Source of the DNA: Platynereis dumerilii
Lineage: Eukaryota; Annelida; Polychaeta; Phyllodocida; Nereididae
Assembly: GCA_026936325.1 (NCBI GenBank)
Contig: JAPTHN010000004.1
Span: 9,845,439-9,909,438 of the forward strand
DNA length: 64,000 bases
Reading direction: 5' to 3'
Under the pieces are notes generated by a model. The model ran no database searches. It was not told where the DNA came from and saw only the letters and a list, made by a program, of their open reading frames with translations. The stretch's first letter is position 1, and each line of letters starts with the position of its first letter. Below, piece by piece: positions 10,212-21,792 of the stretch. The position numbers were made by a program, and so were the translations under genes.

Positions 10212-12170
10212 AAGGTTTGTGTGAGTGTCCATTTGTGACCTTAGTTTTCCGCTTATGGCATGAATATGAAATTTGGTGAAGGTATGGGGCTATAGGTATG
10301 GATTGGAAACATGTAGAGAAATCCAAGATGGCTGCCATTTTGTGGCGGCCATTTTCGCAGCCATCTTTCTTCATTCTTAACTGCCCATTGTGACCTTATG
10401 ATTTCACATGCAGTTATGAAATTTGGTACAGGTATGGGCCTGTGGGTATGGATCGGGAGCATGTTGAGAAATCCAAGATGGCAGCCATTTTGTGGTGGCC
10501 ATTATGGCAGCCATCTTCATTCTTTAACTGCTCATTCTGACCTTAATATTTCACTAACAATTATGAAATTTGGTACAGGTATTGGCCTGTGGGTATGGAT
10601 CAGGAACATGTTGAGAAATATAATCGGGGGGCCATTTTGGCAGCCCTCTTTTTTTTCATTTCTTGAACTGCCCATTGTGACCGTAATATTTCGCTATGAG
10701 TTATGAAATTTGTTACAGGTATTTGCCTGTGGGTATCGATCAGGAGTATGTTGAGAAATCCAAGATGGTGGCCATTTTGACAGCCATTTTTCTTCATTCT
10801 TGAACTGCACATTTTGACCACAATATTTCGCTTAGAGTTATGAAATTTGGTACAGGTATTGGCCTGTGGGCATTGATCGGGAACATGTTGAGAAATCCAA
10901 GATGGCAGACGTTTTGTAGTGGCCATTTTGGCAGTCATCGTTCTTCATTCTTAACTGCCCATTGTGACCTTATGATTTCACATGCAGTTATGAAATTTGG
11001 TACGGGTATGGGCCTGTGGGTATGGATCGGGAGCATGTTGAGAAATCCAAGATGGCAGCCATTTTGTGTTGGCCATTATGGCAGCCATCTTCATTCTTTA
11101 ACTGCCCACTCTGACCTTAATATTTCACTTACAGTTATGAAATTTGGTACAGGTATTGGCCTGTGGGTATGGATCAGGAACATGCTGAGAAAAAGAAGTG
11201 GGGGGCCATTTTGGCAGCCATCTTTCTTCATTTCTTGAACTGCCCATTGTGACCGTAATATTTCGCTAAGAGTTATAAAATTTGTTTTAGGTATTTGCCT
11301 GTGGATATGGATTGGGATTATGTTGAGAAATCCAAGATGGTGGCCATTTTGTGGCAGCCATTTTGGCAGCCATCTTTCTTCATTCTTGAACTGCACATTG
11401 TGACCACAATATTTCGCTTAGAGATATGAAATTTGGTACAGGTATTGGCCTGTGGGCATTGATCGGGAACATGTTGAGAAATCCAAGATGGCTGACGTTT
11501 TGTGGTGGCCATTTTGGCAGTCATCTTTCTTCATTCTTGAACTGACCATTGTGACCTTAGTATTTCACTTACAGTTATGAAAGTCGGTGCAGGTATTGGC
11601 CTCTGGGTATTGATCAGGAACATGCTGAAAAATCTAAGATGGTGGCAAATTTTTCAGCCATCTTTCATTTCTTGAATTGCCGATTGTGACCTTAATATTT
11701 CACTTGGAGTTATAAAATTTGGTACATGTATTGGCCTGTGGGTATTGATCGGGAACATCCATGATGGCAGCCATTTTGGCAGCAGTCTTTCTTCATTTCT
11801 TGAACTGCCCATTGTGATCTCAATATTTCGCTTAGAGTTATGAAATTTGGTACAGGTATTGGCCTGTGGGTATGAATCAGGAACATGTTGAGAAATTCAA
11901 GATGGTCACCAAAATAGTCTCTTTAAAATGGCTGATATCCTTGAACTGCCCATTGTGACCTTGCTACTTTGCTTAGAGTTTTGAAAGTAGATATAGTTAT
12001 TGGCCTGTGGGCATGGATCAGGAACATGTCAATAAATCCAAGATTGTGGTAATTTTGGCAGCCATATTTCTTCATTCTTTAACTGCCCATTGTAGCCGTA
12101 ATATATCGCTTAGACTTATAAAATTAGCTACAGGTATTGGCCTGTGGGTGATAATCTGGCACACATTGAT
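10212..12170 (+). repeat. Tandem array, about 14 units of 130-150 bp, with 4-unit higher order
   Basis: Each unit contains ATGAAATTTGGTACAGGTAT, a GGCCTGTGGGTATGGATC-type tract, CATGTTGAGAAATCCAAGAT and one or two GGCAGCCATTTT blocks, and ends near TGAACTGCCCATTGTGACC. Unit starts by the GAAATTTGGT motif are at about 10268, 10417, 10563, 10702, 10842, 10991, 11139, 11277, 11427, 11580, 11713, 11841, 11982 and 12119. Units starting at 10417, 10563, 10702 and 10842 recur about 575-585 bp later in the same order, a higher-order repeat of four units. Open frames across the array are repeat artefacts. Confidence 0.9.
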
Positions 12171-12254
12171 AGATTTCACATTGACAGACAAGCGTTTAAA
12201 CCGCTTGCGGTTCTGGTTAAAAAATAACCTTGAATGCTGGAAGTCAATCTCCCC

Positions 12255-12625
12255 AGAAGCATCGCACCCTCCCTCCTACTGTCCGTCACTCTCACTGGTC
12301 AATCTTGCCTCCTCTCCATTGCCCTCTGCCTACACACTATCCTATGTGCCCTCTGCCTTCATTCTATCCTATGTGCCCTATGCTATCTCCCCTGTCCTTC
12401 TCCTCATTTTCCATCTTTCCCTCTCCTCTCAATCCCCTTTCCCTTCTTCTTTCTCTTTCTCCTTCATCCCCCTCTTCTCTCCTTTTCCCTTCCTTCTTTC
12501 CTCTTTTCCTTCTTTTATTCTCCCACCTCCTTCACTTCCAAACTTCTCCCTCTTTTCTATCACAGTCTGACGTACCTAAATCCTCTTTCTGTTTTCCTTC
12601 AATCTCCTCTTTCCTGCCTTCATAT
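12255..12625 (+). repeat. Pyrimidine-rich tract
   Basis: Mostly C and T on the plus strand, irregular, with CCTTCTTT-type runs. It produces long but meaningless Ser/Pro/Leu-rich frames. Confidence 0.7.
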
Positions 12626-12654
12626 GGGGTGGGGAGAGGGTTATGTTTTAAGCA

Positions 12655-13022
12655 TAAGCAATTAAAGAGTGTTGTAAATTTTCAGATTCAAGACAGAGGC
12701 TGATGAAGTACATGCGTCTTGTGCAACACCAGTTGATGAATAAGTCGTGAAATTCATGGATAGGTCTTCCATGATTGTGTCTTCAGGTCTTTCAAGCTGT
12801 CAACTCTTCCAAGGTCAGTGGCAAATTGATCCCAACAGTAGATTCATGCCAATTTAATGAAATATAGTGTATGACTCTCCAACTAATCGGTGAGGTTTGC
12901 ATTATTTCACATATATTTGTATTAATTTTAAAATGTAGTTTTGTGACGGTGTAACTTCCAAATTTTCCTCGCGTAATTCACGAAGTTATAAATATGGACA
13001 TGCAATGTTTTTAAAAACAGTC
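12655..13022 (+). repeat. Internal duplicated module, copy 2
   Basis: Partner of 9690-10140; the shared TTCAAGACAGAGGCTGAT and AGCTGTCAACTCTT blocks are in the same order. Like copy 1 it is followed by a TTGAATGCTG tract and pyrimidine-rich sequence (13058-13200). Confidence 0.6.
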
Positions 13023-13404
13023 TTGAATGCTGCCTCATCAATATCCCATCTGGCATCTGTCTACCTCTCCATCCGCAACCCCCTCCCCTTCAACCACTCC
13101 CAATCCTATCCCCTCTCCCCTTTGCCACCTGTCCCTCCTTATTCCCTTTCCCCCCAGCCCCCACCCTCTCCTCTCCTTTCCTTCTTTATTTCTCCTGCCT
13201 TTCTGTTGCCGTATAGCCATTTCAAAATAGGTAAAGGTTATTAACCACAAGAGAGGAAATATGTTATTTATCACCCGGGTGCTTTAGATGTAATAAACAC
13301 ATTTCTGATACCATATTGAATAACCCACTTAAGCCGCGAGACAATCATTCAGTCGAACTTGAGATAAGTGGACAACAAAGAATATGAATGGGATAAGATT
13401 TTGT

Positions 13405-13973
13405 TGCTGGCTGGTCTACCTCTCCTCTCTCCATCTCCTCAATCCCTCTCCTCTCTCCCTCTCCTCTCCTCTCTTCCTCTCCTCTCCTCTCCTCTCCTCT
13501 CTCCATTTTCTCCCTTTCTCTCCTCTCTCCCTCTCCCCTCTCAATCCCTCCCCTTCTCCCCTTCTCCTCTCCCTCTCCTCTCCCTCTCCTCTCCCTCTCC
13601 TCTCCCTCTCCTCTCCCTCTCCTCTCCCTCTCCTCTCTCCCTCTCTCCTCTCTCCCTCCCCTCTCTCCCTCCCCTCTCTCCTCTCTCCCTCTCTCCTGTC
13701 TCCCTCTCTCCTCTCTCCCCCTCGTCTCTCCTCTCTCCCTCTCGTCTCTCCCTCTCGACTCTCCCTCTCGCCTCTCCCTCTCACCTCTCCCTCTCGCCTC
13801 TGCCTCTCGTCTCTGCCTCTCGTCTCTGCCTCTCGTCTCTGCCTCTCGTCTCTGCCTCTCGTCTCTCCCTCTTGTCTCTGCCTCTCGTCTCTGTCTCTCG
13901 TCATTGTCTCTCGTCTTTGTTTATCGTCTTTGTCTCTCGTCTGTCCCTCTCGTCTGTCCCTCTCGTCTCTCCA
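13405..13973 (+). repeat. 570-bp polypyrimidine-polypurine tract
   Basis: Almost pure C/T on the plus strand: first CCTCTCCTCTCC-type repeats, then 12-bp units of the type CTCTCGTCTCTG. Mirror-symmetric stretches of this kind can form intramolecular triplexes. Open frames in all three registers follow from the composition. Confidence 0.85.
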
Positions 13974-14499
13974 AAAGATATTCTTAAGCAATGGTTAAGA
14001 CGTCACCCGCATTGCACTGCCATTGCTGCTGCCTGATGTCAAAATCGAACAAGAGCCCAAACAATGTCAATGTGTTGTCGTGGTTTCTTCATGATGACTT
14101 CACATTTTTGTAATGGCAGGAAAAACTCTTTTAAAGTGACATTTTTGACTTAAACCAGGGGGTGGGGGGCAGCCATCCTTGCCCTCCCCTCCCCTGTGAA
14201 GACTGATAATTATCAGTTGGCAATTCTTGATTACTTTTCAGATGCTATATATTATGATCCAACAAATTTCTGCATTTTGTTTAGTTTCTTGTGCCTTTCA
14301 GCATGATGATGAAACACCACTTGCCCCACTCTAGGAAATTATCTGGCTAAGGCTATGCCACTGCAGTATTGAAATAATATAACAACATGACAAAACCACT
14401 CGAATCTGGGTCACAATCAGGATATTGTTATGTAGTGCTCGAATGGGTAGTTTATTTTTTCACCGGATTTAAATATTATTGGAAAGATTTTTTTCCACA

Positions 14500-14720
14500 A
14501 GACCATTTAAATACAGAACCATGATGTACCCATGGAGCAACAATGGTCATGACATCACAATTGCATTATTTGGGCCGCTGTTTTGTGACGTCATCAGGCA
14601 TCTCATTCTGCAATGCTGGTGATGTCATAACTATGTTTGACAGTGATTCTAAAAACATCATAGGTCCTGGTATTTAGGCTGTAGGCCTAAACAATTTGAT
14701 GATATTCATAGCCAACCAGC
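14500..14720 (+). repeat. Dispersed repeat (partner 21740-22290)
   Basis: It shares CATGGAGCAACAATG, TGACATCACAAT, GTGACGTCATCAGGCA and GCTGGTGATGTCATAAC in the same order with 21740-22290, where a hAT element splits it. Family unknown. Confidence 0.6.
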
Positions 14721-14785
14721 TGGAAATGCTTCAATTATGCCTTCTCTTGTATCAAGTGAAAAAATATTTGTCTCTCTGTTTACAG

Positions 14786-14852
14786 GAACATTTGAGACTA
14801 GAGGTGGCAGAAGAACGAGGAGTGCCAGTATCACCAATGATAGTTTGATATG
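14786..14852 (+). pseudogene. Exon-like piece 1 of an unrecognised gene in the 10-kb element
   Basis: 67 nt between a good acceptor (CTCTCTGTTTACAG) and GTAAAT. One frame reads GTFETRGGRRTRSASITNDS; another reads HLRLEVAEERGVPVSPMIV then stop. It lies upstream of two further exon-like pieces on the same strand. No family was recognised and it may be only a relic. Confidence 0.3.
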
Positions 14853-14941
14853 GTAAATATGCCTTTTTTAGATGTCATTGATAAAGCCTGGCTACTTTGA
14901 AATAATGCCTAAACACTAAACAGGTATCATTTGTACATGTA

Positions 14942-15508
14942 CACTCAACAAAAAAAACAAACACCCCCCTTCATTTTTTCTAATAATTTGTATGATTTTT
15001 TGGGCCAAAACCAATTAAACAGTAGTGATCCTATTACGAAAATGTATCTATGTGAAAATAATTGAAGTGCGACCATTTCCTCTTTACCTTTGACGTCGTT
15101 TATCATATTTGGGTATTTTTTTTAAATGCCCATACCCACATCTCACTAAAAGAATTCATCTGGAAAGTGATCTGTAGATATCAAAAATAAAGCATAATGT
15201 CACCATTTTTTCATTTTTTATGGCTCTTTGATGCACAATGCAAAATGACACTTAGATTTTTTTGGTGAGATGTGGGTAATCTGGTCATGGGGCCATTTAA
15301 AAAAAAAATCCAACTTTGATAACAAGGTAAATGTTCCGGAAATGGTCCCACAAGGTAAAAGGTAAATGTTAGGGAAAAACGGTCGCACTTGAATGATTTT
15401 CGGCTCATTTTTATAATAGGATCAACACTGTTTAATTGGTTTTGGCCAAAAAAAAATTATCTCACAAATTATAAGCAAAAATGAAGTGGTACGTTTATTT
15501 GTTGAGTG
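14942..15508. mobile_element. Tc/mariner-type MITE with long inverted repeats
   Basis: 567 bp flanked by TA. The ends CACTCAACAAA and TTTGTTGAGTG extend imperfectly inward for about 150 bp per arm (shared inner blocks CCAATTAAACAGT, GATCCTATTA and GTGCGACC in inverted order). Non-coding. Nested in the 10-kb element. Confidence 0.8.
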
Positions 15509-15540
15509 TACAGTAGCAAGATTTTATACCTACCCTGAAA

Positions 15541-15660
15541 TGTGGCTGAGTGGTTTAGGTGCCCGCCAGAAGGTCTTTGCCTGCCTGGGTTCAAAATTTT
15601 GAGCTGGATGTCATTCAGTGCCACATTGTATCAATGCTTAACATTGATTATCCTAAAGTG
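15541..15660 (+). repeat. tRNA-derived SINE head, second family
   Basis: A-box TGGCTGAGTGGTTTAGGTG and B-box-like GGGTTCAAAAT spaced as in a Leu/Ser-type tRNA; it then runs into unrelated sequence. The 3' end is unclear. Confidence 0.5.
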
Positions 15661-16160
15661 GTTAACCCCCATAACTTTACTTTTAACAGGGTTACTGTGA
15701 AAATAACTTAGCAATGTTTTATGCTGACCTCATGTTACATGTATATAATGACTAAATCATTTTCCCAGTAACCCGTTAAAAGGTAAGTTATGAGACGTTA
15801 AGTTGCTGGCCCCTTGTATCAGTGTCTGTGCTGGGGAAGTAAAAGATGCCTCACATGGGTTAAATGTATAACATGTTGAGGGCATTTGCTCTCTCTCCCA
15901 TCTCATCAATCAACCCTCGTGAGTGTCCAGAACTGGGCTTAGAGGGCTGCACTTACCATACCTATCTATCTATCATAATGCTTTATCCCACTGCGACCAT
16001 GACTACCTTATGATTTCTACCCAACCAATTTTGACTTGATCAACCATTTCTTGAACACCTTAAATATTTGTGAATCAGTGCAGACATTGTATTGTTGTTT
16101 GTGTGAACCTCCTCCCTCTCCCCAGCTATTGGTTATCTAACCATTTTCCTTTTGTTCCAG

Positions 16161-16334
16161 GTGTCATGTCTGCAACTGATTTCTCACTGCTGGTAGACAA
16201 TAGAGTTGTGATAGAAAAAATGAAGACTTTCTACGATGCTATGGCACGACTTTTTGCCTCTTACTACAATGCTACGTCGTGAATATCGCATTTCCTCCAG
16301 AAGTGCAAACAAGCATCGAATTTATCGTGCAGAG
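16161..16334 (+). pseudogene. Exon-like piece 2: LLVDNRVV...FASYYN...IAFPPEV
   Basis: 174 nt between TTTTGTTCCAG and GTAACA. It reads VMSATDFSLLVDNRVVIEKM, continues to MARLFASYYN, then meets a stop. One base register over it continues NIAFPPEVQTSIEFIVQR to the donor. The two halves fit one protein, so the copy appears to carry a small insertion of about 11 nt or another frame shift. From memory this resembles a multi-copy uncharacterised protein of fish and invertebrate genomes with a 'LFASYY.FNI.YP' core; that memory is unverified. The product and role are unknown. Confidence 0.45.
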
Positions 16335-16645
16335 GTAACATTATTCTATCTATCTGATGGTTGGACTTTAAAAGGTACAGTGCTTGATAGGCCTGTAACT
16401 GAAGGCAATCAAGTGACAATGCATTTTTCATTAGCAAAACCATAAGAGGGGAAATATGTTATAGTAACTGACAGTAATACTGACTTCTCTGAATTAATAA
16501 ATTGAGGCTAAGAGGTCACTGCTTGGCTATTTTTTGCAAACTTGAAAATGTGGAAGATATAACAATAATAAATAAACCCAACAGAATATCAAACAAAATG
16601 GGTAATTTTTGTAAAGCTTTTGCATTTTGAATTTTTGTGTTTCAG

Positions 16646-16738
16646 TGTTTCTTCAAGATAAACCTGGAGCGAGTGAAAGGAAAGAAACACACGACGATTA
16701 ATCGGAAAGTTTTGAACTTTGTCAATGAAATGGCAACT
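16646..16738 (+). pseudogene. Exon-like piece 3: CFFKINLERVKGKK...KVLNFVNEM
   Basis: It follows acceptor TGTGTTTCAG and reads CFFKINLERVKGKKHTTINR then KVLNFVNEMA. Content suggests it continues piece 2 (FIVQR-CFFKIN), but the donor of piece 2 leaves the wrong phase by one base, a further sign of decay. The right end is not marked by a clear donor. Confidence 0.4.
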
Positions 16739-16954
16739 TTTTTTATAACCTCTGTCATTTTGGCAAATACAATAATGTATGCTGGCATTATTTTGAGTGA
16801 ACATACAAAGATAAATTTAAAAATAATTCTTTAGATATTGCATTCTTGTCCTCTGGAGTCATGTTCATGAAAAAAGTGACATTAGATGGAATTGTTTGAA
16901 ATATTTACTATGAAAAATTGTGTAGGCCTATCAAGCTAATGAGGAAACGATACT

Positions 16955-17560
16955 GTTTATATAGTCTACAAGTATGAACAACATGTATGGACCTTGGACA
17001 GCATATGGTATACAGTGTGTTCTCAAAAATATAGAATGCTGACTTTAATATTAAGACACATTTATTTAATATTAAGACAAATTTATTTAATTAAATTCAT
17101 CAGAAGAATCGATGTTCTGTGGAGATGTTCACAACTATTTAGTGAAATAATGTTATTGTGTGAAGCAGCCAATAAGTATCCTTTGATGTTGTTTATAGTC
17201 TACAAATTCAATATATTGGAAACAATGTGTTTTTACAGATATAATGCAGATTTCAATATTTAAGACACATATCGAATTTGGTTCATCAAAAGAATTGATG
17301 TTGTATGGAAATGTTGTCACCTATTTTGTGAAATAATGCTATTGTGTGAAGCAGCTAATCAGTATCCTTTAATGTTGATTATAGTCTACATATTCAATAT
17401 ATAAGAGGCAATTTGTTCTTACATGTATAATGTAGACTTTAATATTTTCATCAAAAGAATTTATTTTGTGTAGAAATGCTGCCATCTTTAGTGAAATAAT
17501 GTTATTGCATGAAGCAGCTAATCGGTTAATAGACTATATAAATTGTAATATGAACATTAT
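16955..17560 (+). repeat. Three-unit tandem repeat, about 165-190 bp period
   Basis: GTGAAATAATG followed by a GAAGCAGC tract recurs at about 17141, 17328 and 17491. TATAGTCTACAA-type and TCATCAAAAGAAT-type blocks sit between in the same order. No coding signal. Confidence 0.65.
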
Positions 17561-18484
17561 GTTAATACACTCTGGATACAGTTTGTTATTGAAGCTTGTA
17601 AATTAATAGTAAGACATCTTTCATGATCCTGTCTTTTATTTGATATATTTGTGATTCTACCATAATAAAGAAGTCCGATTTATACAGGTTTATTTGTTTT
17701 GATGAGCACACAAACCGTAACAACCGCATACAGCTTTCATTCTTTGACGCCTGTCCCTGCAATTGGGAGCAGGCTTTTTCAATGCACTCCTGGTAAAAGC
17801 CGCAGACTCTCTTGGTTCCTTACAGTAGTACATACATACATGCTATGTGCCTTTTATATAACCAATTGAATGGGCAATTATTTCCAGCCTCACATACTGT
17901 TGGGATGGTTTGCACCTCTGCTACTGTTAAATCTTTGAATGATTATATAATAATGAGGAATGTGAAATTTCCATACTTCATGGAAGTATTTTCCACATGA
18001 AATCTGCAGTGGATATTACATCATGTTGGCCGTAATATATCAAAATTATACGGACACATACATTTGATGTTACCTTAAAAGGTCCGTAAAATGCAGTGCT
18101 GTGCAGAAAAATTTACAATAATAATGGCTGTGAATTTTACGATCAAATTGCTGTAAATTTCACAAAACCCAGGTGGTTTACTACAAAGACATCCATTTTT
18201 CCTTGTACAATTCACGGCACAAAGCCTGTTAATTTTACGGTTTTTATCTGTGAACTTAACATGTGTGTGTAAACAATCTACAGGTCCCCGTATATTTTAC
18301 GGTTTTCTTTTGGCAGGAAAAACTGCCGGTCATTTGACCGTAAAATCTACGGAAATTTCTAACAGTGTACTGACACAATATTACACAAGACTCTCGCATT
18401 TTTTGCTTTTCACCAAAATTACTGTGCAAGTTAACTACTCTAAATGAAGGGTATTATGGGACAAAAGAACCATACAATGAGTAA

Positions 18485-19021
18485 ATTGTGAAACATGACT
18501 GTGGCATTCAGTCAAGCAAATTTATACAAGCTATAATAATAACATAACATTTAGCAGCAAAATAACTAATTCCTTAAAAAATGAAATGTAAATACAACAT
18601 ATAATTAAATTTCTTGCACTTCATGGTCAATTTAACTTGTTTAATGATGATGATAATGACCATTGTGAGAGTCATGTGAATTTTATCCGAAAAATGTCGG
18701 TAAATGTCGATAAAGGTCTTGCCCCCCCTCAAGAAGTCCTGCCCCACCCACTGCCCCACCTGTGGCAGATGTCTTGCTACACCACTGACAAATAGTGGCC
18801 AGCATGTCCAATATACAACGTGATTGGAAGCCCCTTGGTGTCAGGAAAGGTTTACATAGTATTTGTAACAGTAACATCAGGCACACATACTGACACAATA
18901 TTACACAAGACTCTCGCATTTTTTGCTTTTCACCAAGATTACTGTGCAAGTTAACTACTCTAAATGAAGGGTATTATGGGACAAAAGAACCATACAATGA
19001 GTAAATTGTGAAACATGACTG
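18485..19021 (+). repeat. Tandem duplication unit, second copy (empty site of the 10-kb element)
   Basis: It is near-identical to 7912-8306 joined to 18368-18484. It carries the right end of the hAT element with its ACAAATAG flank, and the uninterrupted TA site at 18888-18889. Confidence 0.9.
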
Positions 19022-21520
19022 ACACATGCAGGATATGTACACCTTCAAAAGGCTTACACAACTTGCCTGTCATGTTCGTTTGTTGCACATTGACATTTTT
19101 CACATTCCAAATTTTATTATAGATATTCTACAATTGCACATTGTCCAGTATGATTAATAATTTTCTCATTGCACAAAACTAAACAAAAGCATATTCCAGA
19201 CACATGCATTTGCTTTTACAAAATTTCTTGGAAATGTAGTTTTACATCATTTGTCTAACATGCAATTTTAACAATCGAGAGAGTGATGTAGCTCATCACA
19301 GCAGAAGTCTATAGGACTGATTCAAGCAAAACTTCGGTGGCTGAGAAGCCTGAGTATGTCACTTTTCCCAATATTTGATTGGATTAAAACAACTTAAGCC
19401 CTAAGGGACCTTTTAATTGGCTTTGAAATAAACTTATTTTGTGTTGAGTATATAGTCAATGTGCTTAAAGACCCAACTGCAAGAGCAACGAATCTATGCC
19501 ACAAAGCAATAAAACTTTTACTGGATTCTGATTGGACAATGGTCATTAGGCCACACCTGACAAAATATCATGTAAGGGGGTCTTCAAATTAATTGTCTCT
19601 CTCTGAAATCTACAATTTCTTTGGAATTTGAAACACCAATTAAATAATTTGGCAAATTAATTGATATGTGTGCTTATCAAGCCTGGTATCACATTAGAAT
19701 CATTGAAAATCTATTCAACTTTCACTGAAACATAATTCTTCTTCAACTAATTGCCCCAAATTAATCTATGTTCGCTCAGGTTACATATAATTGACCCCTC
19801 ATTACTGCAGCACTGGTCACTGCCATGTCCAAATTTTATGCAAATGAGTGAACAGTGATTGGTCATTTAGCTTCAGATCAATTAGTGGCAATGGCAGAAA
19901 TGTCATTAGGGGCTGTCAATCAAACTTTCAAGAAAATTCTGATATTTTTCATAATTTAGCAAATATCTCAGTTCATATAAGAGTGTTTGTGTTAAAAATG
20001 GCATTTTCGTTTTCTGTATTAAACAATCTATCTGCACATATAAAATTCATGCTAGTAAGTTGCTTTATGACTTGAGAATATTGGAAAAAGTGGGAGACTT
20101 GGAGAGATGTTCACTGTTGGGGGGTCAGATTCAGACTGCCATCTTGCAGGCTCTGTCTCCTTTTATAGTCGCAGTTGGGTCTTTAACGTACCTCAAATTG
20201 CCTTCTGAACATTACAAATCAGTTTTATTTAGAATCACCAGGATTATTTTTTGTATTTTGTCCAGTTCTTTTCGTGTGAAATCATGTCAGATTCTCATGA
20301 CTACAATGGAATGCATTACTTTGTACCCATAATGGGGTCCCTGGGGTATATATACCCACATAATTAATAATTATAAAGCCACATTTGCTAAATTATGGTC
20401 ATCTGTCACTAGATGTTATTTCCAAAACTGAAATTAATGTCACTGCACATGAATTTGACATATTTTTCATAATATTGTGATATTTCTTTAACATACTGAT
20501 AACCAAAGATACCTTCTCATATTTAACATCATTAAAAGGCAACTGTATCAACTAATCTCATTTACAAAATCTGTCACAACAGTCCCATATTGTCAATTTT
20601 GAACTTCTTTGCAAAAATTCACTCAACATAATTTTTTTTACTATTTCCTTTTGTGAGAAACCAATATACCTCTTTAAAGCTTGGAATTTAAAAAAAAATG
20701 TGTCCATCTGAGGTACTTTCAGAAATAAATTCAGCTCTTTATCTAAGGTTCCACAGGTCTTGGAAGGCTATATATGGCATAAATAATGCTTTTCTTCGGA
20801 ATTCTAAAAATTAATTCCAGAAAAATGAAAAGTAATACCTCTTCCATTTTTTGCAGAAATACAAGATGATCTCATAAACTGCTTCAAAAATAAATTTCAA
20901 GTTTCTATCATCTGTCCCACATGGCCATTTTTGCACTTGAAATTAGTCAATTTTAGGTATCGTCCTGAGATTTTCTTTATGTGCATAAAAAGTATTGGAG
21001 TTAGAAATATGAAAAAAATTGTACCATTAGCACTCGATACTGCCTCAAATCATGCAAAGTTTCAGGTTTATTGAAAGCTGGGTTTCTGAGTGAAAAAAAT
21101 CCAAAAACCCACAATTTACTAAAATTTCGCAAAAATTTACCAAATTTAACAGGCTAGTGTGAACATATGGAAAGCATCATCAGTATTAGCTTGGGCCAGC
21201 AGCATTTTATATATCTGAGCTTGATCTGTGTACAATTTGATCACAATATCTTTTAAAACTTAGCTTCGGCAGCGTTTTGAAATGACTTGACAAGTGGAAA
21301 ATAGAAATTTTATTTTGCAGACCTTGATTTTCAAAATGCTGTCAAATTTAAAATACTTGAAATACGGGAGAAAATACCTTGCATGGCTTCATAAAATATG
21401 TACACGTAGATTTTGTAATAATTTCATTACAATCTAAAGCCATGATGTGCGAGACATTGGGCCATTTAGCATGGAATGGCCCTATTGCATGTGCAAACAT
21501 TGATCAAATTCGGTACACAT
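19022..21520. other. No gene seen
   Basis: 2.5 kb of AT-rich unique-looking sequence. The short frames (for example 19848-20075 plus) show no domain, splice context or codon pattern that I can support. Confidence 0.45.
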
Positions 21521-21526
21521 CTACTA

Positions 21527-21683
21527 TAACAAAACAACCCAAGTCAGGGTCACTGAGTAACAATATCATGAGCTGTTGTGTGAATTAATATCACTCGAGC
21601 CCGGAGGGCGAGAATGATCTTAATTCACACAACAGCGAGTGATATTGTACGGAGTGCCCTGACGCATGGTTGTTTTGTTTTTA
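21527..21683. repeat. Imperfect palindrome, arms about 70 bp
   Basis: AAACAACCCAAGTCAGGG, CAATATCA and GCTGTTGTGTGAATTAA on the left recur inverted on the right as TTAATTCACACAACAGC, TGATATTG, CCCTGACGCATGGTTGTTTT around a GCCCGGAGGGC centre. It could fold as a long hairpin and may be one end of the dispersed repeat at 21740-22290. Confidence 0.7.
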
Positions 21684-21792
21684 TCACCTTGTTTTACCTC
21701 AAATTTGCTGTTATAAAGAGGGACTATTTTCTGTCATTACAAAAATGTGATGTCACCATGGAGCAACAATGAACATGACGTCACAATCCCAT

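Larger units (their letters stand above)
8307..18367. mobile_element. 10-kb TA-target DNA element with an intact empty site nearby
   Basis: The ends CACTGTTAGAAATTTC and GAAATTTCTAACAGTG are inverted and flanked by TA (8305-8306; 18368-18369). The tandem copy at 18888-18889 shows the uninterrupted sequence CACACATACTGACACAAT, so the insertion is precise. Both ends carry several short subterminal TTTTACGG-type motifs in both orientations. The superfamily is unresolved: TA target with CACTG ends could be Tc/mariner-like or a CACTG-ended group. No transposase was recognised. Inside lie a hAT MITE, two SINEs, a duplicated module, a 14-unit tandem array, polypyrimidine tracts, exon-like pieces, another MITE and a 3-unit repeat. 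Confidence 0.85.

Noticed and set aside
10398-11524. Overlapping frames with MKFGTGIGLWVWIG repeats
   Set aside because: Read-through of the 140-bp tandem units on both strands; no start or splice context and indels between units.
10212-12170. CRISPR-like array
   Set aside because: Units are contiguous, without unique spacers, in a eukaryotic context.
12007-12703. Long Ser/Pro/Leu-rich plus frames
   Set aside because: Open in several registers at once because the strand is almost free of purines; composition artefact.
13368-14036. Frames above 190 codons on both strands (Ser/Leu/Pro-rich and Arg/Glu/Gly-rich)
   Set aside because: They arise from the polypyrimidine tract at 13405-13973; the opposite strand gives the Arg/Glu-rich mirror.
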